A stretch of DNA of 64,000 nucleotides from the NCBI RefSeq assembly GCF_002915595.1, contig NZ_PQGG01000036.1, forward strand, positions 1-64,000. The letters are read 5' to 3'. Origin of the DNA: Zhongshania marina. GTDB lineage: Bacteria > Pseudomonadota > Gammaproteobacteria > Pseudomonadales > Spongiibacteraceae. Under the pieces are notes generated by a model, which was given only the letters and a program-made list of their open reading frames with translations, was not told where the DNA came from and did not search any database. This document shows, piece by piece, positions 25,556 to 34,170 of the stretch; within the stretch, counting starts at the first letter, position 1, and each line of letters opens with the position of its first letter. Position numbers and translations under genes: made by a program.

Positions 25556-27889
25556 TTAAAACTCCCAATTCACTCGTGCACCTACCACCTTGGGCGAGTT
25601 CAAGCTTTGGTTGCGTCCAAAGTCATCAACAAACACGACCTCGTTGTATTCAGTATCAGTGATATTTTCACCAAATACGGTTAATCGAACGCCCCAAGGA
25701 TCATAGATATAACTCACCCTAGCGTTATACAAGGTATACGACTCACGCGCATACAGATCTGAATTCTGCGGCAAGAAGTAAAAACCGTCGTTGTAATACA
25801 GATCTGCACCGAACTCTAAAGCGCCGTCACCAAGAGGTATCGACTGGTTTAAGCCAAAGGTATATGTCAGCTCTGGCGTACGAACAATGCGGTTACCTTT
25901 AAAGTCTCTGGCTGGCAATGGAAAGGTACCGCCGTTACCAAAGGCCAAACCTGTGTCTTCATCATAACCGCGACCTTCTTTGTACTCGGTATACTCAGAA
26001 TCAAGGAAACTAGCCGCGCCAAACAGCACCAAGCCAGGATTCAAGTTGGGCATTGGTGAGAGCAGGAAGTCAAACTCGGCACCTCTGATTTCTGAGTTAC
26101 CCGCATTGGCGTAGTTAACAACACCACCCGAAGCTAACGCCACAAACCCTGTCAGCAAGTTTTCTTGCTCAATATAAAACAACGCCGCATTTAAGGTTAG
26201 ATTTTGATCAAAGAGCTGCGACTTAAAGCCAAGCTCATAGGAGTCAACTCGCTCCTCCTCAACCTCTTCTGGACTGTCTAACAAGTTAACTGTGTTGTAA
26301 GTAGGGCTTTTAAATGCTCTCGCCCACGACGCGTAAATTTGCGTGTCATCATCGAAGGGCCGCCACTGCAAGGCAATCTTTGGCGACATTTGCTCGGCGC
26401 GAAGCTCGGGAACCTTGTCTTCACGAATCGTCAGCGTGGAGCCATCCTGCCCTGCCACCTCCGCTTTGGCATTTAGCAGATTACGCTTCTCTTCCTGATA
26501 GCGCGCACCCAAGGTTAAATCCCAGTTGTCTCCTAGCTTTAATGTACCTTGCATATAGGCGGAGTAGGCTTCGCTGTCCAAAACACCATAAGCCAGCACC
26601 CGAACACCGTCACCCAAATTCTGCAGACCTAATAAGCTACTCACGTCATTTAGCAAGCCAGACAACTCGCCGCCAAGTGGAATTGGTAAACTTGTTAATG
26701 CACTAGGCAATACATCAAAGGCGATGGGATCAAAGCCGCCGCTAGACTCTATGTAATAAAGTCCTGCCACCCACTCAAAATACTCGGAGAAAGGTGTTTC
26801 AGCGTTCGACAAAAACTGCAATTCCGCGGTTTTTTGCAAAGCCAGCTGAACAATCGACTCAATATTAATGATAGGTAAGGCGCTCTTATCAAAGTCCGCC
26901 CGCACAAATGGAGCCGACAGCTCTTGATCGGAACCGATAAACTTAACGTCGACGCCGGAGAGACGCCAATCTATGGTCACAGAATACAATTCTGATTCCG
27001 TTTCGGCCCCAGCCATCGAGTCAAAACTGACATGGCGATCTGCCTTGGGATCTTTAGGCAAAGCCGCACCCAATACTGGCGCAGGGCGGGTCAACTCAAA
27101 GGCCAAGCCCCCATTATTGGCCGCCTCTTGCTTAGAGCCCGCTAAAATAATCGCCAGGTCATCGGTAATGTCCCAGCGCAACTTTAATCGCCCGCCTCGG
27201 GCATATACATCAATCACCTCGCCGACATCATTGGTGTAGTAATTGTCGCGCTCATTGGTAAAAGCAGTGAACGTCGCAGCTAATTTATTTTCGACTAAAG
27301 GCACATTCACATAAATTTGGGCGTTACGCTCGCCATAGTCGGCAAACTCTAATTTTAAATCGCCTAAAAACTCCTCACCGGGCTCCGGCGTCACAATATT
27401 GATCGCACCGCCAGTTGCGTTACGACCAAACAACGTGCCCTGCGGCCCCTTTAGAACCTCTACTCGCTCCACGCGACCCAGGGTGTCGCTACTGCCCTGC
27501 GCACCAAGTAGTGCAACACCATCAAGATAAAACGGTACGCTGGGGTCTGCGCCGGGTAAAAATGCATCAGTACCAACACCGCGCAAATACGCGACGTTAA
27601 AGCCCGCCGCACTGGTAACAGTAAAACCAGGCGTAATGGTCTCTAAGTCTTGAGCGCTCTCGATTCCGAAAGCATCGAGTTTTTCATTACTAAAGGCGGT
27701 GATAGCAATGGGGACGTCTTGCACATTTTCTTCACGCTTCTGGGCGGTGACCACCACCTCCTCGAGCAATCTATTTGTTCTTTTGCCCGACGCGGCCTCT
27801 TCCGGCACCTGAGCAGAAGCCGCAATTGAAGCCGACAACCCAGCAGCAATAATCGCCAAACTTAAGCTCGTTCTTTTTCTTATAGTCAT
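25556..27889 (-). CDS. TonB-dependent outer-membrane receptor 3
   Basis: 777 aa. Signal peptide MTIRKRTSLSLAIIAAGLSA... ends near ASA|Q. TonB box-like LEEVVVTAQKREEN, plug with LRGVGTDAF and VERVEVLKGPQGTLFGRNA, barrel ending VNWEF. It is a close paralogue of receptor 2. The barrel segment encoded near 26600-26720 (LPIPLGGELSGLL, LLGLQNLGDG) is hydrophobic like the small exported partner. An operator candidate is 176 bp upstream. Duplicate receptors with duplicate partners suggest related but distinct ligands or different expression conditions. Confidence 0.94.
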   Translation of the reverse strand: MTIRKRTSLSLAIIAAGLSASIAASAQVPEEAASGKRTNRLLEEVVVTAQKREENVQDVPIAITAFSNEKLDAFGIESAQDLETITPGFTVTSAAGFNVAYLRGVGTDAFLPGADPSVPFYLDGVALLGAQGSSDTLGRVERVEVLKGPQGTLFGRNATGGAINIVTPEPGEEFLGDLKLEFADYGERNAQIYVNVPLVENKLAATFTAFTNERDNYYTNDVGEVIDVYARGGRLKLRWDITDDLAIILAGSKQEAANNGGLAFELTRPAPVLGAALPKDPKADRHVSFDSMAGAETESELYSVTIDWRLSGVDVKFIGSDQELSAPFVRADFDKSALPIINIESIVQLALQKTAELQFLSNAETPFSEYFEWVAGLYYIESSGGFDPIAFDVLPSALTSLPIPLGGELSGLLNDVSSLLGLQNLGDGVRVLAYGVLDSEAYSAYMQGTLKLGDNWDLTLGARYQEEKRNLLNAKAEVAGQDGSTLTIREDKVPELRAEQMSPKIALQWRPFDDDTQIYASWARAFKSPTYNTVNLLDSPEEVEEERVDSYELGFKSQLFDQNLTLNAALFYIEQENLLTGFVALASGGVVNYANAGNSEIRGAEFDFLLSPMPNLNPGLVLFGAASFLDSEYTEYKEGRGYDEDTGLAFGNGGTFPLPARDFKGNRIVRTPELTYTFGLNQSIPLGDGALEFGADLYYNDGFYFLPQNSDLYARESYTLYNARVSYIYDPWGVRLTVFGENITDTEYNEVVFVDDFGRNQSLNSPKVVGARVNWEF

Positions 27890-28393
27890 ACTTACCCACC
27901 CTAAATACTAATCTTTTTGTTATTTTATACTTGGCTGCTAGCCTTAACTGACTTACACACACCGCTCGATCGCCCGTGCGAATAAATCACACACAAATAA
28001 GCAAGCACTTATTTAACGCTCATTAGAGGTATATTAATGAGTATAGAGAAGCCCTCAATTGTCTGATCGTCGGTTCCGACGATTTTTTTATGAAACCAAG
28101 CCGCCATCCTAGATCCTGCTCCCACGGCGTGACGTAATTCACGTTACTCCGGCAGGCGCATTACTGTTATTTAACTAACGACCCTAGAAAAACGAATTGA
28201 CAGCCCTAGCTCTAGCTGGATAAACTGCGAATCATTACTATAACGAACGCTATATAAGATTCAGCATACTCTAGCCAGAGGCCGTGCAATAACGGAAAAG
28301 CAGCCCCTGTCTCCGTTGAATGGCTCGTCTTAAACACAGCGCTGAATTATCAACAGCGAAAACAGCTGAATTGCGAAGAGGAAGTAACTAGAC
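27890..28393. other. divergent regulatory region, receptor 3 / flavoprotein
   Basis: A 504-bp non-coding stretch between divergent genes. The clear element is the palindrome at 28066-28083. The rest is AT-rich without a recognisable gene or RNA. Confidence 0.5.
28066..28083. promoter_or_regulatory. operator candidate 2 (ATCGTCG-N4-CGACGAT)
   Basis: ATCGTCG-GTTC-CGACGAT is a perfect match, with arms extended by one G/C pair. It lies 176 bp upstream of receptor 3 and 310 bp upstream of the flavoprotein gene at 28394. The T-run after it on the plus strand resembles a terminator, but no plus-strand gene ends here. Confidence 0.7.
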
Positions 28394-30007
28394 ATGCAAG
28401 ATCAACAGAATTCACCTGCCGATTACAAGGATATCGACGTTATTGTCGCTGGAGCGGGCCACAATGGTTTGGTTGCCTCCTGCTATCTTGCGAAGGCCGG
28501 CCTAAAAACCTTGGTTGTAGAGGCGCACGAAACCGCCGGCGGTATGACCGCAACCAACCCAATGGCACCCGAAGCGCCCGACCATATGATTAATGAGGCC
28601 TCGATTCACGCCTCACTGTTTCGCCTTTCACCTATCGCGCAAGAATTAGAGCTGGAAACCAAGTACGGCCTGCGTCAACGCCGTATCGACCCCTGCCACG
28701 TTCAGCTAAGCCAGGACGGTGATGAGTCTATCGGAATGTGGAATGACCCACGCCGCACCGCTGAAGAGATCAAATATTTTTCTAAAAAAGACGCTGCTGC
28801 GTGGATGGATCTGTCAAACACCATAGATCGTGCCATGAAGATTGGTCTGCCGTTGATGAATACCAATGCTCATCGCCCCAGCCCTGCCGCAGTATTGCGC
28901 ACGATGGGCGGCGCCATTCGACACGCTCGCCACATCCCCGCAATCGTCAAATTAATGACTAACTCCCACGCTGCCGCGCTGGAAGAAATGTTTGAAAGCG
29001 ATATGGTTCGCGCCTGTTTGCTAACCGGCCTTCCATTCATGGAGTTCCGTTCAGATTTAAGCTCTTTCTGCATGATTTACTTGGCGGCACTGCAAAGTCA
29101 GGGCATCACCATGTTTGAAGGTGGTACCGGCGCCTTCCCAAAAGCATTAATTCGCTGTCTTGAAGACCACGGCGGCTCAGTTCGCACCGGCGCGAAGATA
29201 GAAGAAATCATCATCAAAGATGGCCGCGCTGCAGGTGTAAGAATTGCCGGCGGCGAAGAGATTTTCGCTAAAAAAGGCGTCGTAACGGCCTTCAGCCCCA
29301 AAATGGTACTCAACCATCTATTACCAGAAGGTCTTTTGGATCACAAAACCGCTGTCACCGCCAAGCACATTCCGACTGCCAGCCGCGGCATCGCCGACTT
29401 CAAACTAAACATTGCCTTAAAAGGCCGTATCGAGCCCCGCCGCCATTCAGAGTGGCGTAGAAAGCGCGGCTGGGATGCGGACTTACGCCTACCAACTCTG
29501 CAGTGGGCTACCTATGAGCAGGGCATAAAAGCGTACGAAGACTGTCAGCGCGGCGAAATTCCAGAAATCATTGCTGGCTTAGGACAAGTAACCACCGCGT
29601 TTGATCCAAGCATGGCGCCTGAAGGTCACGATACCTATTGGTTCTGGTCTGGCCTTGTTCCCTTCAAGCCAAACATTGGCTGGGAAAAAGCACGCGACCA
29701 AATCAGCGACATGATAACCAAAGACTCAGCTAAATATTACGAAGGCATTGAAGAGCTTGAAATCGCGCGCCGCCCACTTGCGCCGCCAGATATCGAAAAG
29801 CGCTTTCATGCCATCGACGGCAGTGTTTACCACGTTGACCCCTATGTAACGCGCTTTGGACCTGGCCGTCCTGCATTTTCATTAGGTGGCTATAAAACAC
29901 CCGTACCAGGCTTGTTCCTAAGCGGATCAGGAACACACCCCAGCGCCGGTATTTGCGGTATGCCTGGGCGCAACTCAGCTATGACGGCAATAAAGAACAT
30001 GAAGTGA
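28394..30007 (+). CDS. phytoene-desaturase-like FAD-dependent oxidoreductase
   Basis: 537 aa. The N-terminal dinucleotide-binding motif VIVAGAGHNGLVASCYLAKAG (about residues 16-36) and the following ETAGGM are typical of the CrtI/phytoene-dehydrogenase-like superfamily. The C-terminal FAD site is visible in PGLFLSGSGTHPSAGICG (about 506-523). There is no carotenoid gene cluster nearby, so this is more likely one of the many CrtI-like oxidases or isomerases acting on other hydrophobic substrates. It is the first gene of a plus-strand pair with the membrane protein at 30051, 43 nt apart, ended by a strong terminator. Confidence 0.88.
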   Translation: MQDQQNSPADYKDIDVIVAGAGHNGLVASCYLAKAGLKTLVVEAHETAGGMTATNPMAPEAPDHMINEASIHASLFRLSPIAQELELETKYGLRQRRIDPCHVQLSQDGDESIGMWNDPRRTAEEIKYFSKKDAAAWMDLSNTIDRAMKIGLPLMNTNAHRPSPAAVLRTMGGAIRHARHIPAIVKLMTNSHAAALEEMFESDMVRACLLTGLPFMEFRSDLSSFCMIYLAALQSQGITMFEGGTGAFPKALIRCLEDHGGSVRTGAKIEEIIIKDGRAAGVRIAGGEEIFAKKGVVTAFSPKMVLNHLLPEGLLDHKTAVTAKHIPTASRGIADFKLNIALKGRIEPRRHSEWRRKRGWDADLRLPTLQWATYEQGIKAYEDCQRGEIPEIIAGLGQVTTAFDPSMAPEGHDTYWFWSGLVPFKPNIGWEKARDQISDMITKDSAKYYEGIEELEIARRPLAPPDIEKRFHAIDGSVYHVDPYVTRFGPGRPAFSLGGYKTPVPGLFLSGSGTHPSAGICGMPGRNSAMTAIKNMK

Positions 30008-30050
30008 AAACTTCATTTACCCAAAATAAGCACACGAGAGGATTAAGACT

Positions 30051-30884
30051 ATGTCTTTAATGGATAAGCTAATGCAGCCAATGATCGGGGGGACATTACC
30101 TGTACCCGCCGATTACGCAGCGAATGAACTAGTGGGTAACCTATTTACGGTTTGGGCAGGGGGGTTCGGCATTGCAGTTATCCCTTGGGCGCTGTATTGC
30201 TTCTTTAAGAAAGGGAACGACATTCCTTTACTTATGATTTTCGGCGGCCTAATTTGCTCATTGATTGAGCCAATGCTCGATCACCTAGGCCACCTGTGGT
30301 ACCCAACCAACCTGCCTGGTCCTGCATTTATAGGTTACGACTTAAATATTCCTTATTTAATTCCACCTTGCTATGTCTTCTTTATCTCTATGACCGGCTA
30401 CTGGGCTTATACCCGCATGAAAGCCGGCCTAACAGTGAAGGGCGTATTCATTACCTGGTTCTTGATTGCAATGACTGACGTCATCATGGAAATGCCTGGT
30501 ACTGCAACACAAGCCTACATTTACTATGGCGATGCCTCGTTTAAAGTATTCGGCTTCCCACTAGCTTGGGGCTGGTTGAACGGTACATCTATGTTGCTAG
30601 TTGGCTTCCTGCTGTACTTGATTGAACCTTATCTGCGCGGCTGGAACCGTCTATTTATTATTCCGGTTTCCGTTGTTGCAATGGGCGCCTCTTACGGCAT
30701 GACCGCGTGGCCATACTTCATGTCACTTAACCATGACATGCCTTGGATCGCGACTCGTCTTCTCACCCTGCTGTCTTTGGTTCTTTGCCTAATGGTTGTG
30801 CGCTTTACTGCCGCCATTGTCGCCAGCGGCCACGAAGCGAAAAACCCAATCGAGAAACTGAACGGCAACCCCGTTCCAGCGTAA
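30051..30884 (+). CDS. multi-TM membrane protein (AveC-like?), copy 1
   Basis: 277-aa polytopic inner-membrane protein with about seven hydrophobic helices. Conserved-looking features are IEPMLDHLGHLWYP (about residues 72-85), acidic DVIMEMP in a helix (about 146-152) and YIYYGDASFKV. These have direct counterparts in the protein at 33321 (LEPVVDLLGNAVHP, ALVEQIP, WVYYGYQPFKI), so the two are paralogues. The pattern recalls the AveC-like membrane family, but I am not certain. Buried Asp/Glu residues suggest a catalytic or ion-coupled role. AGAGGA precedes the ATG, and it is co-transcribed with the flavoprotein. Confidence 0.75.
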   Translation: MSLMDKLMQPMIGGTLPVPADYAANELVGNLFTVWAGGFGIAVIPWALYCFFKKGNDIPLLMIFGGLICSLIEPMLDHLGHLWYPTNLPGPAFIGYDLNIPYLIPPCYVFFISMTGYWAYTRMKAGLTVKGVFITWFLIAMTDVIMEMPGTATQAYIYYGDASFKVFGFPLAWGWLNGTSMLLVGFLLYLIEPYLRGWNRLFIIPVSVVAMGASYGMTAWPYFMSLNHDMPWIATRLLTLLSLVLCLMVVRFTAAIVASGHEAKNPIEKLNGNPVPA

Positions 30885-30889
30885 TACCC

Positions 30890-30925
30890 TTCAGGCTAGG
30901 CTCTCCTCTTTTGTACTAGCCTGAA
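30890..30925. repeat. 10-bp inverted repeat before terminator
   Basis: TTCAGGCTAG (30890-30899) and CTAGCCTGAA (30916-30925) form a stem with a 16-nt loop directly ahead of the terminator at 30932. Confidence 0.55.
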
Positions 30926-30931
30926 ATTCTA

Positions 30932-30970
30932 ACCCGTCAAATACTCACGCGGTATTTGACGGGTCTTTTT
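30932..30970 (+). terminator. rho-independent terminator
   Basis: A perfect 13-bp stem, ACCCGTCAAATAC with GTATTTGACGGGT, has a 7-nt loop and is followed by CTTTTT. It separates the 28394-30884 pair from the genes after 31014. Confidence 0.92.
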
Positions 30971-31013
30971 AAAGATCCACCCACTTTTGCTCTATTTAAA
31001 TTAGATAACGATA

Positions 31014-31634
31014 ATGTCGACTTACGAAGATAATATGTCAGCCGTGAAAGAAACTAAGGCAACAGACAAGACTCAAGAAAAGCATATGCCAGGCGACGAA
31101 ATGATCTGGTTGTTTTTGCTGGGCGATATGGCGTGCTTCTCACTTTTCTTTTGCATGTTTGCCTACTACCGCCTAGACGAAATCGAACTATTTCGTCAGT
31201 CTCAGGCGCAACTAGACGTTAATATTGGCTCGATCAATACCTTATTCCTACTGTGTAGCTCTTGGCTGGTGGTAATGGCCCTTAAAGCTGCACGTAAAGG
31301 CTTGGCGAAATACGCCTCCTTTTCTATGGCAGGTGCCGCCCTATTTGGCACTGGCTTTGTTATTCTGAAAACCCTCGAATATCAGCACAAAGCGGCATTA
31401 GACATAGACTATCTCAGCAATAATTTCTATGTCTTCTACTACATACTTACCGGCATGCACTATTTCCATGTGGTTATTGGTGTACCGCTGCTCATTTATT
31501 ACGCCGTGTCGCTTTACCGTAGTAAACATATAAGCCAAACCGACGTAGACAATTTGGAAAGCGGCGCACTGTATTGGCACATGGTAGATTTACTCTGGAT
31601 TATTATTTTTCCTCTCGTTTATTTGATTCCTTAA
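31014..31634 (+). CDS. cytochrome c oxidase subunit III-like (NorE-like) membrane protein
   Basis: 206 aa with five hydrophobic helices. It shows the subunit III pattern: LGDMACFSLFF in helix 1, TLEYQ in the middle and LTGMHYFHVVIGV (about residues 142-154), then YWHMVDLLWIIIFPLVY at the end. This short form resembles NorE and orphan CoxIII proteins. The gene is 3 nt upstream of a subunit IV-like gene. No subunit I, II or NorB gene occurs in the window, so this is not a complete oxidase locus. It may be an accessory to another membrane oxidoreductase. The ribosome site is weak; an in-frame ATG at 31035 is an alternative start. Confidence 0.87.
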   Translation: MSTYEDNMSAVKETKATDKTQEKHMPGDEMIWLFLLGDMACFSLFFCMFAYYRLDEIELFRQSQAQLDVNIGSINTLFLLCSSWLVVMALKAARKGLAKYASFSMAGAALFGTGFVILKTLEYQHKAALDIDYLSNNFYVFYYILTGMHYFHVVIGVPLLIYYAVSLYRSKHISQTDVDNLESGALYWHMVDLLWIIIFPLVYLIP

Positions 31635-31637
31635 ATT

Positions 31638-31922
31638 ATGCGTAACTTAATTTTTTCAAAAGAAACTGTTATCTGGATCGTACTGATGTTGATCAGTATT
31701 TTCTCTTGGGTGGTAGGTATCAACCACGGCATGCTTTTTGAAAAAGCCTTTTTAGAGTCTGCCGCAATTTTGATACTCGCCTTCTTCAAAGTCCGCTTAG
31801 TCATCATGCATTTCATGGAAGTCGGACACGCACCCACTACGTTGCGCCTATCCTGTGAAGCTTGGGTCTTTGTAAGCTGTATTGGGCTAATCATTATGAC
31901 TGGGGGACAAGTTCAGGTTTGA
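31638..31922 (+). CDS. cytochrome c oxidase subunit IV-like (NorF-like) protein
   Basis: 94 aa with three hydrophobic helices, matching prokaryotic cytochrome oxidase subunit IV/NorF in length and in the pattern KVRLVIMHFMEVGHAP (about residues 51-66). It lies 3 nt after the subunit III-like gene, certainly in the same transcript. Subunit III/IV-like pairs without catalytic subunits occur in several proteobacteria, but their job is not settled. In this window their neighbours are lipid-type genes (FadL channel, membrane paralogues, WS/DGAT). Confidence 0.83.
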   Translation: MRNLIFSKETVIWIVLMLISIFSWVVGINHGMLFEKAFLESAAILILAFFKVRLVIMHFMEVGHAPTTLRLSCEAWVFVSCIGLIIMTGGQVQV

Positions 31923-31980
31923 TTATGTTCATATTTTAATAAGCAAAATACTACTCGAACTCAATAATACTAAAAATAAA

Positions 31981-31999
31981 GCCTGCGAATTTCGCAGGC
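31981..31999. terminator. hairpin between subunit IV-like and FadL genes
   Basis: GCCTGCGA-ATT-TCGCAGGC is a perfect 8-bp stem in the 103-nt gap. The minus-strand side runs into a T-rich stretch and the plus side does not, so on the plus strand it may act as a partial terminator or mRNA stabiliser. Confidence 0.45.
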
Positions 32000-32025
32000 A
32001 ACAATCGCCACCTAGGATCGCCGAT

Positions 32026-33303
32026 ATGAAAACCCCTTATGGCAGAAATTTATTTCTGCTACTGGCAGCGCTTTGTTTATCTCCAATGTCCTTCGCTGCC
32101 AATGGCCTATACTTAACCGCCTACGGCGCGGAACAAACCGGACTAGGAGGCGCAGACATTGCCAACTCAGACGACACCGGATCACTTATCGCAAATCCAG
32201 CTGGCTTGGCAAATATTGAACTATCCCACTCTGACTATAGCGCAACAGGATTTTCAATAGCGCGAATAGCACACCGCGACGAATACAATCATGACGTTCG
32301 GGTAAGCAATGAACTTGGTGGGGTGGTCGGTGCCGGCTACGCGCAGCGATTAGCAGACAAAAATATTGTCATTGGCGCCGGCGTCAATGTTGCCGGTGGA
32401 CTTGGCTATGTTTACGACAATATAAATACTGCCTTCGGAACCAAGGACGACCTCAATGCAATGTTCTCTTTATTCCGCTTTTCTGGCGGTGCGGCATGGA
32501 ATATTAGCGAGGACTTAAGACTGGGATTTGTCGTCGCCGCAACCTATGCCACTGCCGAACAAACACTGTTTGAAGACACATCCGTAGCGGACGCAAACCA
32601 AACTTTCTTTGGTGTAAAAATCAGAGATTTAAACGGCTGGGGAAGCGATATAAAAATCGGCATGCAATATGATGTTAGTCCCGAGCTCACCGTGGGCTTG
32701 AACTACACCAGCCAGTCGAAAATTGATCTAGATGGCGGCAAGATGACCGTCAACTACAACGCCATTGGCAATGGCCGAGTAAAGTACAGCAATGTATCAA
32801 TGCGCGGATTAGAAACACCGCAGGAGTTTGGGATTGGTGCCCATTGGAAGCTAAAACCAGACTTTGCGATCGCCCTAGAAGCAAATTGGTTTGACTGGGC
32901 GGGCGCAACGCGCCGATTAGAAATCAAAGCCAGCAAGCCCAACGGTCCAGCACCGGTAGACTCACTGTCACAAATCAGCTCAGTTAAAATGCACAGCCGT
33001 ATTGTGTACAGCATCGGAATAGAAAAAACACTTAGCTCCGGCGACATCTTGCGGGCAGGATACTCTTATCACAGTTTAATTATTAATAAATCCAGCTTAT
33101 CACCTACCTTTGCGCTGACACCCCAGCACGACTACGCGCTAGCGTATGGCACCAAACTTAATAAGCACTGGTTGATGGACATAGCATTTGCGTATCAACC
33201 TAGAAAGTCAGTGCAATACAACAATCCCGAGCTTCCATTTGGCGATTCAGTAGAAACCAACGAATCTTTTTCAGCACATTTCACCCTCAGCAAACTACCC
33301 TAA
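32026..33303 (+). CDS. OmpP1/FadL-family outer-membrane channel
   Basis: 425 aa. The signal peptide ends SFA|A near residue 25. The mature N-terminus NGLYLTAYGAEQTGLGGADIANSDD and the NPAGLA motif (about residues 57-62) are the conserved FadL hatch features. The rest is a barrel that ends in FTLSKLP. FadL proteins take up long-chain fatty acids and other hydrophobic compounds such as aromatics by lateral diffusion through the outer membrane. AGGA precedes the ATG. It is flanked by subunit III/IV-like genes and the second membrane paralogue, so the cluster probably handles a hydrophobic compound. Confidence 0.92.
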   Translation: MKTPYGRNLFLLLAALCLSPMSFAANGLYLTAYGAEQTGLGGADIANSDDTGSLIANPAGLANIELSHSDYSATGFSIARIAHRDEYNHDVRVSNELGGVVGAGYAQRLADKNIVIGAGVNVAGGLGYVYDNINTAFGTKDDLNAMFSLFRFSGGAAWNISEDLRLGFVVAATYATAEQTLFEDTSVADANQTFFGVKIRDLNGWGSDIKIGMQYDVSPELTVGLNYTSQSKIDLDGGKMTVNYNAIGNGRVKYSNVSMRGLETPQEFGIGAHWKLKPDFAIALEANWFDWAGATRRLEIKASKPNGPAPVDSLSQISSVKMHSRIVYSIGIEKTLSSGDILRAGYSYHSLIINKSSLSPTFALTPQHDYALAYGTKLNKHWLMDIAFAYQPRKSVQYNNPELPFGDSVETNESFSAHFTLSKLP

Positions 33304-33320
33304 GCGTGTAGGTACCTATC

Positions 33321-34109
33321 ATGAATGAAATTGACCTAGTATATACTCAAGCACCCACGGGCTTAATTATGCCCGCCATGCCGCAGTTGATAACAACCTC
33401 CGTCTACGGAATCGCCGCCCTCATTTTTGTTATTTTCGCGATTCGCCTTGCAATAAAACAAAAAAGTGCCATTCCAATCTACCTTCTTATCGGCTCTATG
33501 CTGACCTTATATTTAGAACCCGTGGTCGATTTACTCGGTAATGCAGTACACCCACAAATCGGCCAATTTAATGTCATTACCACCAACGGCCATCCGGTAC
33601 CCCTTGCGGTATTAATTGGCTATATATGGTATTTCGCCGCATTGCCGCTGCTGTGCTACCAGAAGATATTAGATCAAAGTCTGAATCAACACTTTGTGTG
33701 GAAGAGTTTTGCTGGCGTCATAATAAGTGCCGCACTTGTAGAGCAAATTCCGCTATATTTTGGTGTGTGGGTTTATTACGGCTACCAACCATTTAAAATT
33801 GGCTTTATGCCCTCATGGTGGTTTTTTGCAAACACCGCCGCCGTTATTCTGCCCTTCCTTAGCATCTACGCCCTAATGCCCAAATTGCGCGGAGCACAGC
33901 AAATTATTATCTGTTTTATTATGCCCTGCGCTGCCTTTATGGGCCACGCCGGCGCGGGCTGGCCTATGTATAATGCACTGGGCACAGACACCGAAACCAC
34001 ATCTTCCACACTCATTCAGTTTGCGAGTATTGCCAGCTCGCTGTTTGCTATTTTAATAGTGTGGACGTATATGCAAATGATTAATCTACCTAAATCTTCA
34101 AAAAATTAG
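33321..34109 (+). CDS. multi-TM membrane protein (AveC-like?), copy 2
   Basis: 262 aa with about seven hydrophobic helices, paralogous to the protein at 30051. Shared positions are the LEPVVDLLGN segment (about residues 61-70), ALVEQIP (about 138-144) and the WVYYGYQPFKIGF stretch (about 148-160). It is 17 nt after the FadL gene, so co-transcription is likely. No family can be assigned with confidence; AveC-like is my best guess. Two copies with conserved intramembrane acidic residues around orphan oxidase subunits suggest parts of one membrane system. Confidence 0.74.
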   Translation: MNEIDLVYTQAPTGLIMPAMPQLITTSVYGIAALIFVIFAIRLAIKQKSAIPIYLLIGSMLTLYLEPVVDLLGNAVHPQIGQFNVITTNGHPVPLAVLIGYIWYFAALPLLCYQKILDQSLNQHFVWKSFAGVIISAALVEQIPLYFGVWVYYGYQPFKIGFMPSWWFFANTAAVILPFLSIYALMPKLRGAQQIIICFIMPCAAFMGHAGAGWPMYNALGTDTETTSSTLIQFASIASSLFAILIVWTYMQMINLPKSSKN

Positions 34110-34116
34110 CGGGCAT

Positions 34117-34155
34117 AAAAAAGCCGCGTAACGAATAGTATCGATACGCGGCTTT
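34117..34155. terminator. bidirectional terminator
   Basis: An 11-bp stem AAAGCCGCGTA (34120-34130) with TACGCGGCTTT (34145-34155) sits between convergent genes. The six-base A-run at 34117-34122 gives a good T-tract for the minus-strand WS/DGAT gene; the plus-strand tail is weaker. Confidence 0.85.
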
Positions 34156-34170
34156 GCAAATGTTGTATAA

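Noticed and set aside
28066-28090. Palindrome plus T-run at 28066 as a rho-independent terminator
   Set aside because: No plus-strand gene ends nearby, and the same palindrome recurs upstream of five other genes without T-runs.
31014-31922. Nitric-oxide-reductase or cytochrome-oxidase operon
   Set aside because: Only subunit III- and IV-like genes are present; no NorB/NorC or oxidase subunit I/II occurs in the window.
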